Assembly (NCBI RefSeq): GCF_017922435.1
Contig: NZ_VDEZ01000003.1
Coordinates: 522,520-586,519, forward strand
DNA length: 64,000 nt
Source: Thalassospira sp. ER-Se-21-Dark
Lineage (GTDB): Bacteria; Pseudomonadota; Alphaproteobacteria; Rhodospirillales; Thalassospiraceae
Reading direction: 5' to 3'
Of the stretch, positions 36,156-46,223 are shown in pieces (the stretch's first letter is position 1; the number at the start of each line of letters is the position of its first letter). The notes under the pieces were generated by a model. That model saw nothing but the letters and a program-made list of their open reading frames with translations, made no database searches and had not been told where the DNA came from. The translations under genes and the position numbers were made by a program.

Positions 36156-36441
36156 TTTTGCAGAAACTCTTTTCCCTGCACTTTTGAACCATTATATACC
36201 ATACAGTCGGATAATATCTGCAACTTTACTGAAGTCTTATTGAATTGAACTTCGTGCTGAGGTATGAAATTAAGACTTAAGGATAGATAAGAAATACATC
36301 ATATATGTGATTCCAAAGAATACCTTTCGATGGTGGGGGCCGTCTTTTTCTTTAGGATCAATATATTGACAGGCTCACAAAACAAAAGATCAGGGATGAC
36401 CATGCGCACCAAAAGCTCATCCCTAAGGATAGCGGATCAGC
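36156..36441 (+). promoter_or_regulatory. AT-rich leader and promoter region of the receiver gene, with SD-adjacent hairpin
   Basis: This gap is clearly AT-rich up to ~36340. TTGACA at 36365-36370 is a candidate -35, but no good -10 follows at 17 bases. A perfect hairpin, AGGGATGA (36392-36399) with TCATCCCT (36417-36424), abuts the ribosome site AAGGAT at 36425-36430, so it could influence translation of the receiver gene. Confidence 0.4.
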
Positions 36442-36888
36442 ATGCCGGATCAAAAGAACGGTTCAATAAACAACCTGTTGTTGATTGAAGATAATCCTGG
36501 TGATGCGCGCCTGGTGCGCGAAGCACTTCGGGAATTCAAACAGCCGGTTGAATTGCATCACGTAAAGGATGCGATGACCGCACTGCAGTTTTTGCAGCAA
36601 GATGGTCCGTATCGCAATTCACCGCGCCCACGCCTGATTCTTCTAGACCTCAACATGCCGCGCAAAGATGGCCGCGAAATGCTGCGCGATATCCGAAATG
36701 ATCCCAATTGCGCATCCATTCCCGTAATCGTCCTGACAACGTCCGGTGCCGATCACGACGTTGATCTTTGCTATGCCGCCGGGGCAAACTGTTATTTGCG
36801 CAAACCGGTTGATGTGACAGAATTCATCGAACTGATGAAAATGATCGAATCCTTCTGGCTGGGACTGGCGTTGACCCCCACGCCGTAA
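36442..36888 (+). CDS. Single-domain response regulator (CheY/Rcp1-like)
   Basis: 148 residues, receiver domain only. The acidic pocket is LLIEDNPGDA; the phospho-acceptor Asp is in LLDLNMPRKDG (around residue 70), the Thr in VIVLTTSGA, and the Lys in CYLRKPVD. The extended NxxxD..., RLVREAL pattern resembles Rcp1-type receivers that partner phytochrome-like kinases. No kinase is adjacent. It is followed 21 bases later by the large FtsX-type permease, perhaps by chance. Confidence 0.92.
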   Translation: MPDQKNGSINNLLLIEDNPGDARLVREALREFKQPVELHHVKDAMTALQFLQQDGPYRNSPRPRLILLDLNMPRKDGREMLRDIRNDPNCASIPVIVLTTSGADHDVDLCYAAGANCYLRKPVDVTEFIELMKMIESFWLGLALTPTP

Positions 36889-36909
36889 CCCCCTGCCAGA
36901 GAGACTGCC

Positions 36910-39492
36910 GTGCGCCGCCCGACATCTCTGCTTTTGACATCCCGGCCCATACCAACCAGCCTCAAGATTGCGCTGCGTGAATTGCGCAAGCCCGGTATCG
37001 GCATTGTTACCCTGTTCGCGACCCTTGTCTTTGCCGCGACCATTCTGGTCCTGACCGTCAGCCTGACGCAGTCGGTTCGCGATGGGTTGCGCCAGTCAGC
37101 ACAACAGACCATCGGCGGGGATATCTCGCTGCGTCTGTTTCACCGGGCACCGACGACAGATGAAATTGCCTTTCTTGAAACGCTTGGCACGCTCAGCCTG
37201 ACAATCGAACAAAGGGTGATGGTTCAGCCATTCGATAATCGACCGGCCGTGCTTTCCGAACTGAAGGCCGTTGATGCCACCTATCCGCTTTTTGGTCATC
37301 TGGAACTGTCACCAGACATTCCCCTTTCGGAAGCCCTTGGCACCCGAAATGGCAGCCCCGGTATTGTCGTTGGTCCCGAACTGGTTGAAGACGGCGGGTA
37401 CAGGGTTGGCGATACCCTTTATCTTGGGCGTCAGCCTTATCAGATCCGCGCACGCATTGCCGCCGAGCCCGAACGCAAATTCAGGCTGTTCTCGCTTGGT
37501 CCCCGCGTGATTGTCGGGTTGGATGCGTATCGCAACAGCCCACTTTTGACGCCGGGCAAGCAGGTTTACTGGTATCTGCGGATCAAACTACCACCGGGTA
37601 ACGCGCGATCGCCGGATCAGATTATTGCCGCCATCGAGGACCGATTTCCAGATAGCGGATGGCGGATTGTCAGTGCTGCGGACGGCGTCCCCGGGCTCGA
37701 ACGCATCGGGGATTTTGCGTCTTCCTTCGTCAGCCTGATGGGAATTGCGATCTTTGCCATCGCGACAAGTGCCATCCGAAATGCCCTGACAGCCGACCTT
37801 GCCGCACGACGCCCCCGCTTTGCGACCTTGCGCAGTCTGGGTGCCCGGCCACGGGAAGTTGCCACCAGCATAATCTGGCAAGTGGGACTTATTACCGGGT
37901 TGGCCATCCTGATCGCGGTTGTTTTGACTGTAATCGCGGGCGCGGTGCTTGGGCCGTTGTTCGCCGAAATGCTTCGCTTTGACGCAAGGCCAACCTTCGA
38001 GAATATCCCCATGATTGCGGGTTTCGTCTTCGGCTTTGTTGCCCTTGTTTCTATCAACCCGATCCGCGATGCCAGCGATGCTTCCCCGGCCTTCCTGTTT
38101 CGCCATCAGGATCACCGTGAAACGCAGGACACCATAAAACGCCGTTCGACCAAGCTCATAATCACAAAGGCCCTCATTGCGGCCTGCTTGCTTGGCATTG
38201 CCGGTGCCCTGATTGACCTCGGCTGGTTTTCGCTTGCCTTGTTGGCGGTTCTTGTCGGCTGTCAGGTTCTTTTTGTCGGTCTCGGACGGATAATCCGGGC
38301 AATGGCAGGAAGGTTATCAACAGGACATCGCCTTTCCCCCACCCTTCGTCTGGCATTGCGCAATATCGCCCGACCATCTGCGCCGACCGTGACCATCACC
38401 GCGTCCTTTGGTCTGGCGATGACTTGTCTGACCGCGGTTATGCTGTTTGGCAGCTTGGCGGGGCAGCATTTGAAATCCGTCTTGCCGTCCCAGACCCCGG
38501 ATGTGGTGTTTTTCGATATCCCGCCGTCCGCACAAGACGCATTCCTAGCGGATGTCCTGCGCACCGATGGTGTTAAAAGCATCACCCAGATGCCGTTTCT
38601 ACACGGTCGGGTCACGCGTCTGAATGGCGCACCATTGACGCAGGCCCAAGTGCCACGTCGTTATCACTGGTTCCTGCGTGGCGACCGGGGCATGTCATGG
38701 ACGGATCACCCAACAGCATACATGACCGAAAGCACGCTTGCAGATGGCCACTGGTGGCCGCCAGAGAGCGTCAATGAAGGTCTGGCATCCGTTGACGCCG
38801 GGGTCGCACAGGCAATCGGTGCGGCGGTCGGAGACAGCCTGACAGTCAATATCATGGGAAAGCCCCATCAAGTCCGCATTGCCAATCTGCGCAAGATTGA
38901 CTGGACCCGACTTGACCTTGATTTCCCGATTGTGCTGTCGCCAATGTCGCCTGCCTTTGACCATGGTGTGATTAGTGCTGTGCAGCTCAATGACACGATG
39001 GATGCAAGGGCGTCGATGGACCCGATCCTTGAGACCCATCGCGACATACCGGTGATTTTCGTCAACGACGTTCTGGCAAAACTGACCCGCTTGTTTGACG
39101 GTGTGGTCGCAGGGCTGCTCACGATTACGGCACTTGCGACCCTTGGCGCGATTCTGGTGATTATTTGCGGGCTGATCGCGCTGCGCCTGCGCCAGACAGA
39201 GGCACTAGCCATGCTGCGCGCCCTTGGTATTCGGCCGCGTCAAATCAGCCAAACCGGGGCATTCGAAACCGGACTGATGGTTGCTATCAGTGGACTGGTC
39301 GGCCTGATGGCCGGCAGCGGGATTGCAATTATCGCCGCACAAGCCATCGGCACCATTGATCTCGCACAGGTTGCGACAATCGCCGGACCGATGATCGCAA
39401 CGGCATTTGGCGCGATCGTGGTGCTTGGGTTTGGGGGTGGCTGGATTTTGCAGGCAGCAAGTTTACGCGCGCAGGCGGGCTGGCGCGGCTAG
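36910..39492 (+). CDS. Large FtsX/MacB-type ABC permease (YbbP-like)
   Basis: 860 residues starting at a GTG. TM1 follows the conserved N-terminal LKIALRELRKPGIGIVTLF. Two extracytoplasmic MacB-type domains and two clusters of FtsX membrane helices follow (one near residues 270-380, the other near 720-850, with LRLRQTEALAMLRALGIRPR before the last cluster). YbbP proteins normally pair with the ATPase YbbA. No ATPase gene lies on either side here, so its energy partner must be elsewhere. Mechanotransmission or lipid/lipoprotein extraction is possible; substrate unknown. Confidence 0.9.
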   Translation: MRRPTSLLLTSRPIPTSLKIALRELRKPGIGIVTLFATLVFAATILVLTVSLTQSVRDGLRQSAQQTIGGDISLRLFHRAPTTDEIAFLETLGTLSLTIEQRVMVQPFDNRPAVLSELKAVDATYPLFGHLELSPDIPLSEALGTRNGSPGIVVGPELVEDGGYRVGDTLYLGRQPYQIRARIAAEPERKFRLFSLGPRVIVGLDAYRNSPLLTPGKQVYWYLRIKLPPGNARSPDQIIAAIEDRFPDSGWRIVSAADGVPGLERIGDFASSFVSLMGIAIFAIATSAIRNALTADLAARRPRFATLRSLGARPREVATSIIWQVGLITGLAILIAVVLTVIAGAVLGPLFAEMLRFDARPTFENIPMIAGFVFGFVALVSINPIRDASDASPAFLFRHQDHRETQDTIKRRSTKLIITKALIAACLLGIAGALIDLGWFSLALLAVLVGCQVLFVGLGRIIRAMAGRLSTGHRLSPTLRLALRNIARPSAPTVTITASFGLAMTCLTAVMLFGSLAGQHLKSVLPSQTPDVVFFDIPPSAQDAFLADVLRTDGVKSITQMPFLHGRVTRLNGAPLTQAQVPRRYHWFLRGDRGMSWTDHPTAYMTESTLADGHWWPPESVNEGLASVDAGVAQAIGAAVGDSLTVNIMGKPHQVRIANLRKIDWTRLDLDFPIVLSPMSPAFDHGVISAVQLNDTMDARASMDPILETHRDIPVIFVNDVLAKLTRLFDGVVAGLLTITALATLGAILVIICGLIALRLRQTEALAMLRALGIRPRQISQTGAFETGLMVAISGLVGLMAGSGIAIIAAQAIGTIDLAQVATIAGPMIATAFGAIVVLGFGGGWILQAASLRAQAGWRG

Positions 39493-39540
39493 GCCGAAAC
39501 CCGAAAGCCCCAAAACGACCCAAGACGACATCGGACAACA

Positions 39541-39571
39541 AAAAAGGCCGCCCCATCAGGACGGCCTTTTT
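39541..39571. terminator. Bidirectional terminator between the FtsX-type permease and atpC
   Basis: AAAAAGGCCG (39541-39550) pairs perfectly with CGGCCTTTTT (39562-39571). T runs on both strands serve the convergent permease gene and the atp operon. Confidence 0.9.
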
Positions 39572-39593
39572 AAATGATTTTCTGAAAGCAGGC

Positions 39594-39998
39594 TTAGTTG
39601 CTCAGGGCCTGGATCTGTGCACGGGCAATGTCGAGCGCACGCTCGGCATTGGCTTTGTCGTGTGCAGTCTCGGCAGACTTGAGAGCGGCCTGAGCCTCTT
39701 CAAGACGGGCCTGTGCTTCGTCAGCTTTCAAATCGGAAACCGGAACCGCTTCTTCTGCCAGAATGGTGCAACGCTCGGGATTAACCTCGGCAACACCGCC
39801 AGCAACGAAGATACGTTCGGAAACCTTACCACCTGCATAGATGTCGATGACACCCGGACGAATGGTCGAGATCATCGGCGCATGCTTGGGCAGAACACCA
39901 AAATTCCCGTCCGTGCCCGGAACAACGACCATCTCGACCGGCTCGGATTTGAGCAGGGCAGACGGTGAAACAAGTTCCAGTACAGTCGTATCAGTCAT
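39594..39998 (-). CDS. atpC: F1Fo ATP synthase subunit epsilon
   Basis: 134 residues, normal. The beta-sandwich begins LELVSPSALLKSEPVEMVVV with GTDGNFGVLPKHAPMIS, followed by a C-terminal helical hairpin rich in Ala/Glu (LKADEAQARLEEAQAALKSA). It couples the gamma shaft to the rotor and inhibits hydrolysis. Last gene of the atpHAGDC operon, 41 bases after atpD. Confidence 0.97.
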   Translation of the reverse strand: MTDTTVLELVSPSALLKSEPVEMVVVPGTDGNFGVLPKHAPMISTIRPGVIDIYAGGKVSERIFVAGGVAEVNPERCTILAEEAVPVSDLKADEAQARLEEAQAALKSAETAHDKANAERALDIARAQIQALSN

Positions 39999-40039
39999 GA
40001 CAATCCTCGCTCCTTAGCCGGAGGGGGACCAAAGCTGCC

Positions 40040-41491
<1,452 letters not shown>

Positions 41492-41510
41492 TTAACTTCC
41501 TGCGACCCGC

Positions 41511-42401
41511 TTACAAAGCCTCGGCGCCGGAAATGATTTCAATCAGTTCATTGGTGATCTGAGCCTGACGTGAGCGGTTGTACTGGATGCTCAGTCGGTC
41601 GATCATATCGCCGGCATTGCGGGTTGCGTTATCCATCGCGGACATACGCGCACCGTGTTCAGATGCGCTGCTTTCAAGCATTGCACCGAAAATCTGGACG
41701 CCAACGTTACGCGGCAGCAAATCAGCCAGAATGGCTTCTTCGGACGGTTCGTATTCGTAAACCGCAGAAGAACCAGTTGCTTCTTCCTGTTCGTCTGCTT
41801 CTTCACCCGTGAACGGGATCAGCTGCTGAGCGGTTGCCACCTGCGAAATCGCGGACACGAACTTGTTGTAGAAGATCGTGCAAACGTCGAATTCGCCTTC
41901 GTCGTAAAGCGCCAGAACCTTGTCTGCCACCTCGGTTGCCGAAGAGAAATCAATCCCCTTCTTGCCCTCGATGCCAGTATACCGGGCGACAATATTGTCA
42001 CCAAATTCACGCTTGAGCGCATCTGCACCCTTGCGGCCAACACAGATCAGCTTCACCGTCTTGCCTTCAGCCTGCAGGGCTTTGGCTTTCAGACGGGTTG
42101 CTTTGACGATCGATGCGTTAAAACCACCGCAAAGGCCACGGTCCGCGGTGAAGACGACGAGCAGATGCACATCATCCTTACCGGTACCGGCCAGAAGCTT
42201 TGGCGCCCCTTCATTGCTGCCGACGGCAGTTGCAAGACGGCCCAGCATCGTCCCCATGCGTTCAGCATAGGGACGGGCTGCTTCCGCTGCATCCTGTGCA
42301 CGACGGAGCTTGGAGGCTGCCACCATCTTCATCGCCGAGGTAATCTTCCTCGTCGATTTGACGCTGGCAATGCGCGAGCGCAGATCCTTCAAACTAGCCA
42401 T
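41511..42401 (-). CDS. atpG: F1Fo ATP synthase subunit gamma
   Basis: 296 residues. The N- and C-terminal shaft helices are clear: [20 protein letters not shown] at the start and [20 protein letters not shown] at the end. Around residues 190-210 there is a Glu-rich loop ([16 protein letters not shown]), slightly longer than in E. coli. It forms the central rotor stalk. Confidence 0.97.
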   Translation of the reverse strand: MASLKDLRSRIASVKSTRKITSAMKMVAASKLRRAQDAAEAARPYAERMGTMLGRLATAVGSNEGAPKLLAGTGKDDVHLLVVFTADRGLCGGFNASIVKATRLKAKALQAEGKTVKLICVGRKGADALKREFGDNIVARYTGIEGKKGIDFSSATEVADKVLALYDEGEFDVCTIFYNKFVSAISQVATAQQLIPFTGEEADEQEEATGSSAVYEYEPSEEAILADLLPRNVGVQIFGAMLESSASEHGARMSAMDNATRNAGDMIDRLSIQYNRSRQAQITNELIEIISGAEAL

Positions 42402-42431
42402 TGCGTTTCCTCCTTCGCCTAAGTTTCAGTC

Positions 42432-43964
42432 TTACGCGAAGGTTTTCGCGAACTTGTCGAGGAACGCTTTAAGCTTGGCTTCGCTGTCATCGGACAGAAC
42501 TTTCTCGGTGCGGATCGCATCGAGGATATCAGCGCCAGCCGAACGAATTTCGGACAGGTACTGTTCTTCGAAGGCGCGAACCTTGTTCACCGGAATGCTG
42601 TCGAGATAGCCTTTAACACCAGCGTAGATCACAACAACCTGCTCTTCGACCTTAAGCGGCGAGTACTGCGGCTGCTTGAGCAGCTCGGTCAGACGTGCGC
42701 CACGGGCCAGAAGTTTCTGGGTTGCCGGATCAAGATCCGATGCGAACTGTGCGAATGCTTCCATCTCACGATACTGAGCGAGTTCCAGCTTGATCGAGCC
42801 AGCAACCTGCTTCATCGCTTTGATCTGTGCGGACGAACCAACACGCGAAACCGATAGACCAACGTTCACAGCCGGGCGTACGCCTTTGTAGAACAGGTCG
42901 GTTTCAAGGAAGATCTGACCGTCGGTGATCGAGATCACGTTGGTCGGAATAAACGCCGAAACGTCGTTACCCTGGGTTTCAATAACCGGAAGTGCGGTCA
43001 GAGAGCCGGCGCCGTTTTCGTCATTCATCTTTGCCGCACGTTCCAGCAGACGGGAGTGCAGATAGAAGACGTCACCCGGGAATGCTTCACGTCCCGGCGG
43101 GCGGCGAAGCAGCAGCGACATCTGACGATAAGCAACAGCCTGCTTGGACAGATCATCATAGAAGATGGTTGCGTGCATGCCGTTGTCACGGAAGTACTCA
43201 CCCATTGCGCAAGCAACGAACGGTGCGATGAACTGCATCGGCGCCGGGTCGGATGCGGTCGCAGCAACAATGATGGTGTTTTCCATCGCGCCGCGCTCTT
43301 CAAGGACCTTAACAACCTGTGCAACGGTCGAACGTTTCTGACCAACTGCAACATAGATGGAGAACATCTTGTCGCTGTCGGATTTCGCTGCATCGTTCAC
43401 CGGCTTCTGGTTCAGAATGGTGTCAACGATGATGGCGGTTTTACCGGTCTGACGGTCACCAATGATCAGCTCACGCTGGCCACGGCCAATCGGGATCAGG
43501 GAGTCGATCGACTTGATACCGGTCTGTACCGGCTCGTGAACCGATTTACGCGGGATGATGCCCGGTGCCTTGACGTCAGCAAGGCGACGTTCTTTTGCAC
43601 CCAGTTCGCCTTTGCCGTCGATCGGGTTACCCAGACCGTCAACAACGCGACCAAGAAGTTCTTTACCAACCGGAACGTCAACGATGGCGCCAGTACGTTT
43701 AACCTGGTCACCTTCCTTGATCGAACGGTCAGAACCGAAGATCACGACACCAACGTTGTCTTCTTCGAGGTTAAGGGCCATGCCCTTAATGCCACCCGGG
43801 AAGTCAACGAGTTCACCTGCCTGGACGTTGTCCAGACCGTAAACACGGGCAATACCGTCACCGACAGACAGAACCTGACCGACTTCGGCAACTTCGGCTT
43901 CAGCACCAAAATTGGCAATCTGATCCTTAAGAATAGCGGAGATTTCCGCGGCGCGGATTTCCAT
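42432..43964 (-). CDS. atpA: F1Fo ATP synthase subunit alpha
   Basis: 510 residues from the ATG at 43964, which shares one base with the atpH stop (TGATG); a GTG one codon earlier is an alternative. It has the non-catalytic-site Walker A GDRQTGKT and the signature [20 protein letters not shown]. The AAGGGG ribosome site lies inside the end of atpH. Confidence 0.98.
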   Translation of the reverse strand: MEIRAAEISAILKDQIANFGAEAEVAEVGQVLSVGDGIARVYGLDNVQAGELVDFPGGIKGMALNLEEDNVGVVIFGSDRSIKEGDQVKRTGAIVDVPVGKELLGRVVDGLGNPIDGKGELGAKERRLADVKAPGIIPRKSVHEPVQTGIKSIDSLIPIGRGQRELIIGDRQTGKTAIIVDTILNQKPVNDAAKSDSDKMFSIYVAVGQKRSTVAQVVKVLEERGAMENTIIVAATASDPAPMQFIAPFVACAMGEYFRDNGMHATIFYDDLSKQAVAYRQMSLLLRRPPGREAFPGDVFYLHSRLLERAAKMNDENGAGSLTALPVIETQGNDVSAFIPTNVISITDGQIFLETDLFYKGVRPAVNVGLSVSRVGSSAQIKAMKQVAGSIKLELAQYREMEAFAQFASDLDPATQKLLARGARLTELLKQPQYSPLKVEEQVVVIYAGVKGYLDSIPVNKVRAFEEQYLSEIRSAGADILDAIRTEKVLSDDSEAKLKAFLDKFAKTFA

Positions 43965-44521
43965 CACGCAACCCCTTTCATAGCGAGCTCGAGCTTCTGC
44001 AGTTTAGTACGAAGCGAGGCATCAAAAACCCGGGAACCGACCTTGACGACAAGACCGCCAAGAACAGCCGGATCAACTTTAAGGTCCACTTTTACAGTGG
44101 CGCCGACAACTTCTTTGAGAGCGCCGGTAACGGCTTCGATTTGCTCTTTTTTCAGCTCGGAAGCCGAGGTCACCTGTGCGGTAACTTCGCCCTTGTGAGC
44201 CGAGAGCATGGAAAGGTAGGAATCAATGACATCCGGCAGGGCAAACAGACGACGCTTCTGAGACAGAAGCCCTACGGTCTTCTTGGTCAACTCGGAAACG
44301 CCAAGCTTGTCCAGAAGAGCCGCCATCGCCTTGGCCTGCACGTCCCGGGAAATCACGGGACTGCGGAGTACATTCCGGAGGTCATCGCTGGTTGCGATGG
44401 CCTGGTCGAGCAATTCAAGATCGCTTTTGACAGCATCAAGCTGGTTGGCCGAGTTGGCCAAGTCAAATAGTGCTGTGGCGTAGCGCCCTTGGAGCCCGGT
44501 CGCGGCAGTATTTTGGGACAC
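43964..44521 (-). CDS. atpH: F1Fo ATP synthase subunit delta
   Basis: 185 residues. The N-terminal helical domain has [20 protein letters not shown], and the conserved C-terminal strand region reads [20 protein letters not shown]. It links F1 to the peripheral stalk. First gene of atpHAGDC; Fo genes are not in the window, the usual alphaproteobacterial split. Confidence 0.97.
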   Translation of the reverse strand: MSQNTAATGLQGRYATALFDLANSANQLDAVKSDLELLDQAIATSDDLRNVLRSPVISRDVQAKAMAALLDKLGVSELTKKTVGLLSQKRRLFALPDVIDSYLSMLSAHKGEVTAQVTSASELKKEQIEAVTGALKEVVGATVKVDLKVDPAVLGGLVVKVGSRVFDASLRTKLQKLELAMKGVA

Positions 44522-44979
44522 CGGTGAAAGCCCTCAATTCTGGTTATGAGAACGACTCGGATACGTATAAAAAAATGATCCCCCGAAAGGGTTTCCTTCC
44601 GGGAAGCGAGCGTTTGGTATCACATGTCCTTTGAGTGGGCAACCCCCGCGCAAGCGCAATTGCGCCCTCTTTTCCATTCTTTGGCAAAGTTCGGCCAAAA
44701 CACCCCGAAATCGCCCATTTTTAAGGCAGGCTTACAACTATTTAATAAGATGCCTCTGGTTGGGGATGGGGCCGCGAGGTTAATGAAATCCTGATTCAGC
44801 CGACGAATCCCCGAATTGCACAGAGTTGGTTTTTGTCGTGGCGGCAATTATCGGGATAAACCGGTCAAAACTGTAACCAACTTCACACCTGACCGAGACT
44901 TGAATTGGCCTAGCAGGGCCATCTGGTTGCCGGATCATCGCGAGGTATCGTCAAAATAAATCAAGTGACGTCGATGGTT
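44522..44979 (-). promoter_or_regulatory. 458-base atp operon upstream region
   Basis: There is no convincing gene; the 76-codon frame at 44620-44847 looks spurious. It holds a palindrome GCGCAATTGCGC (44654-44665), a hairpin TTTGGC/GCCAAA (44680-44699), and a terminator-like structure near atpH (see separate entry). A promoter for atpH must lie here; I see no confident -35/-10. Confidence 0.5.
44569..44604 (-). terminator. Terminator-like hairpin in the atpH leader (possible attenuator)
   Basis: On the minus strand, CCCGGAAGG pairs with CCTTTCGGG (one G-T wobble), followed after 6 bases by seven Ts. It sits ~48 bases before the atpH start and ~375 after the MazG-like gene, so it either attenuates atp transcription or ends a transcript from upstream. 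Confidence 0.5.
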
Positions 44980-45297
44980 TCAGACGTGTGATCCCGTGCC
45001 ATCGCCCTTTGATACCCAGGTTCTTGATCGATTGATCGCCATCTTGGCCTGAACTTCCTGATCAAGGTCGAGGTCGAACTGATCAGCAAGACGATATAGC
45101 AAAATCAGAACATCGGCGGCCTCTTTGCCGATCTCGCCGATGTCGCGATCCTGAACCGCTTCGCCAAGTTCCTGCATTTCCAGAAGGGCTCGGTCTACGA
45201 GTGATGCCGGATCACTGACCGGACCAAATGTCTGCTCTGCCCAATCGCACATGCTGCGCTGATTTTCAGATGATTCGTTGTTACTTTCACAAAGCAT
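44980..45297 (-). CDS. MazG-like (DUF550) nucleotide pyrophosphohydrolase
   Basis: 105 residues from the ATG at 45297; a TTG two codons earlier has better ribosome-site spacing (AAGGAG 5 bases before). The helical MazG core is visible: RALLEMQELGEAVQDRDIGE and EIGKEAADVLILLYRLAD supply the Glu/Asp magnesium ligands (ExxE, then ExxD). Such enzymes hydrolyse (d)NTPs to monophosphate and pyrophosphate. Divergent from the solute-binding-protein gene. Confidence 0.82.
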   Translation of the reverse strand: MLCESNNESSENQRSMCDWAEQTFGPVSDPASLVDRALLEMQELGEAVQDRDIGEIGKEAADVLILLYRLADQFDLDLDQEVQAKMAINRSRTWVSKGDGTGSHV

Positions 45298-45370
45298 TAT
45301 CAAATTAACTCCTTAAATATAATATGACAGCAGATGCACCTGCGCCGTTTTCAGGACAACAGGAACGACA

Positions 45371-46198
45371 ATGAAGACGCCAACGGCACGAAAACAAAGC
45401 TTCCTTGAACTGGGAATTTGCCTTTGTGCAGCAGTGTGCCTGATCCTGTTATCGTGGAAAAGCCCTTCGGCCCGCACCCTTGTGATCGAGGGTCTTGAAG
45501 AAGCCCCGCTGAAATGGGTTGGCCATGAAGACCCCATGGGCATTGATATCGACATCATGACCGAGGTTCTGCGCACTATGGGAATCCGGGATTATGTATT
45601 CCGGTTTGTCGATAATGGCAGCCGTTTGCTGCACAACGCCCGTAACGGCAACTCTGACATCGTCCTGACGCTTTCGATGAATGACGAGCGCGCCGAATTC
45701 CTTCTGTATCCCAATGAGGCGCATCTGCTGCTGGACTGGCGATTTGCGATCCGGGCCGAGGACAAAGAAAAAATCCGGTTCGAGGAATTTTCCGATCTCG
45801 CACGGACACGGATCGGGGCGGCGGCCGACTATTCTTATACCAGCGCCTTTTGGAATTCCGGTCTTGATATCCAGACTGTGGCCCGCAGTGACCTTCTGAT
45901 CCCGATGTTGCTGCAAAACCGGTTTGACGCGGTACCGGTCAATTACCTCAACACCATTTATGACAGTCTGCAGAATCGCTATCGCAACAAGATCGCCTTC
46001 CTGTATCCGCCACTGCGTCGTGCGCCTTATTATAATGTGTTCTCCAAGGCGTCTGATTATCCCGACAAGGAAGCGTTCCTGAGCCGGTACGACGAAATCA
46101 TCCGCGAAATGCGCGATGACGGCCGGCTGCTTCATATCTTTGAACGATACCTTGGACCGGACGGGTATGACTGGTGGCAGTCGCAATATTCGCAATAA
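45371..46198 (+). CDS. Extracellular solute-binding (SBP_bac_3-like) protein, lone
   Basis: 275 residues. The N-terminal signal/anchor is at ~residues 12-34 (LGICLCAAVCLILLSW). The mature part has the type-3 binding-protein layout, including MGIDIDIMTEVLRTMGI (family GFDVDLAKA-like) and NSDIVLTLSMNDERAEF. No permease or ATPase is adjacent, so it may feed a distant transporter or act as a sensor-type periplasmic protein. Ligand unknown; amino-acid-like by family. Convergent with priA. Confidence 0.82.
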   Translation: MKTPTARKQSFLELGICLCAAVCLILLSWKSPSARTLVIEGLEEAPLKWVGHEDPMGIDIDIMTEVLRTMGIRDYVFRFVDNGSRLLHNARNGNSDIVLTLSMNDERAEFLLYPNEAHLLLDWRFAIRAEDKEKIRFEEFSDLARTRIGAAADYSYTSAFWNSGLDIQTVARSDLLIPMLLQNRFDAVPVNYLNTIYDSLQNRYRNKIAFLYPPLRRAPYYNVFSKASDYPDKEAFLSRYDEIIREMRDDGRLLHIFERYLGPDGYDWWQSQYSQ

Positions 46199-46223
46199 GC
46201 TAGGCGACGCGAAGCAATCCCGA

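Noticed and set aside
43056..44198. 380-codon plus-strand frame opposite atpA/atpH
   Set aside because: Same reason: long antisense frames arise from the codon bias of highly expressed genes.
44620..44847. 75-codon minus-strand frame in the atp leader
   Set aside because: Proline- and asparagine-rich without ribosome site or family pattern; more likely leader DNA.
44870..44885. TTGACC/GATAAT-like pair on the minus strand as atp promoter
   Set aside because: The spacing is only about 10 bases, too short for a sigma-70-type promoter.
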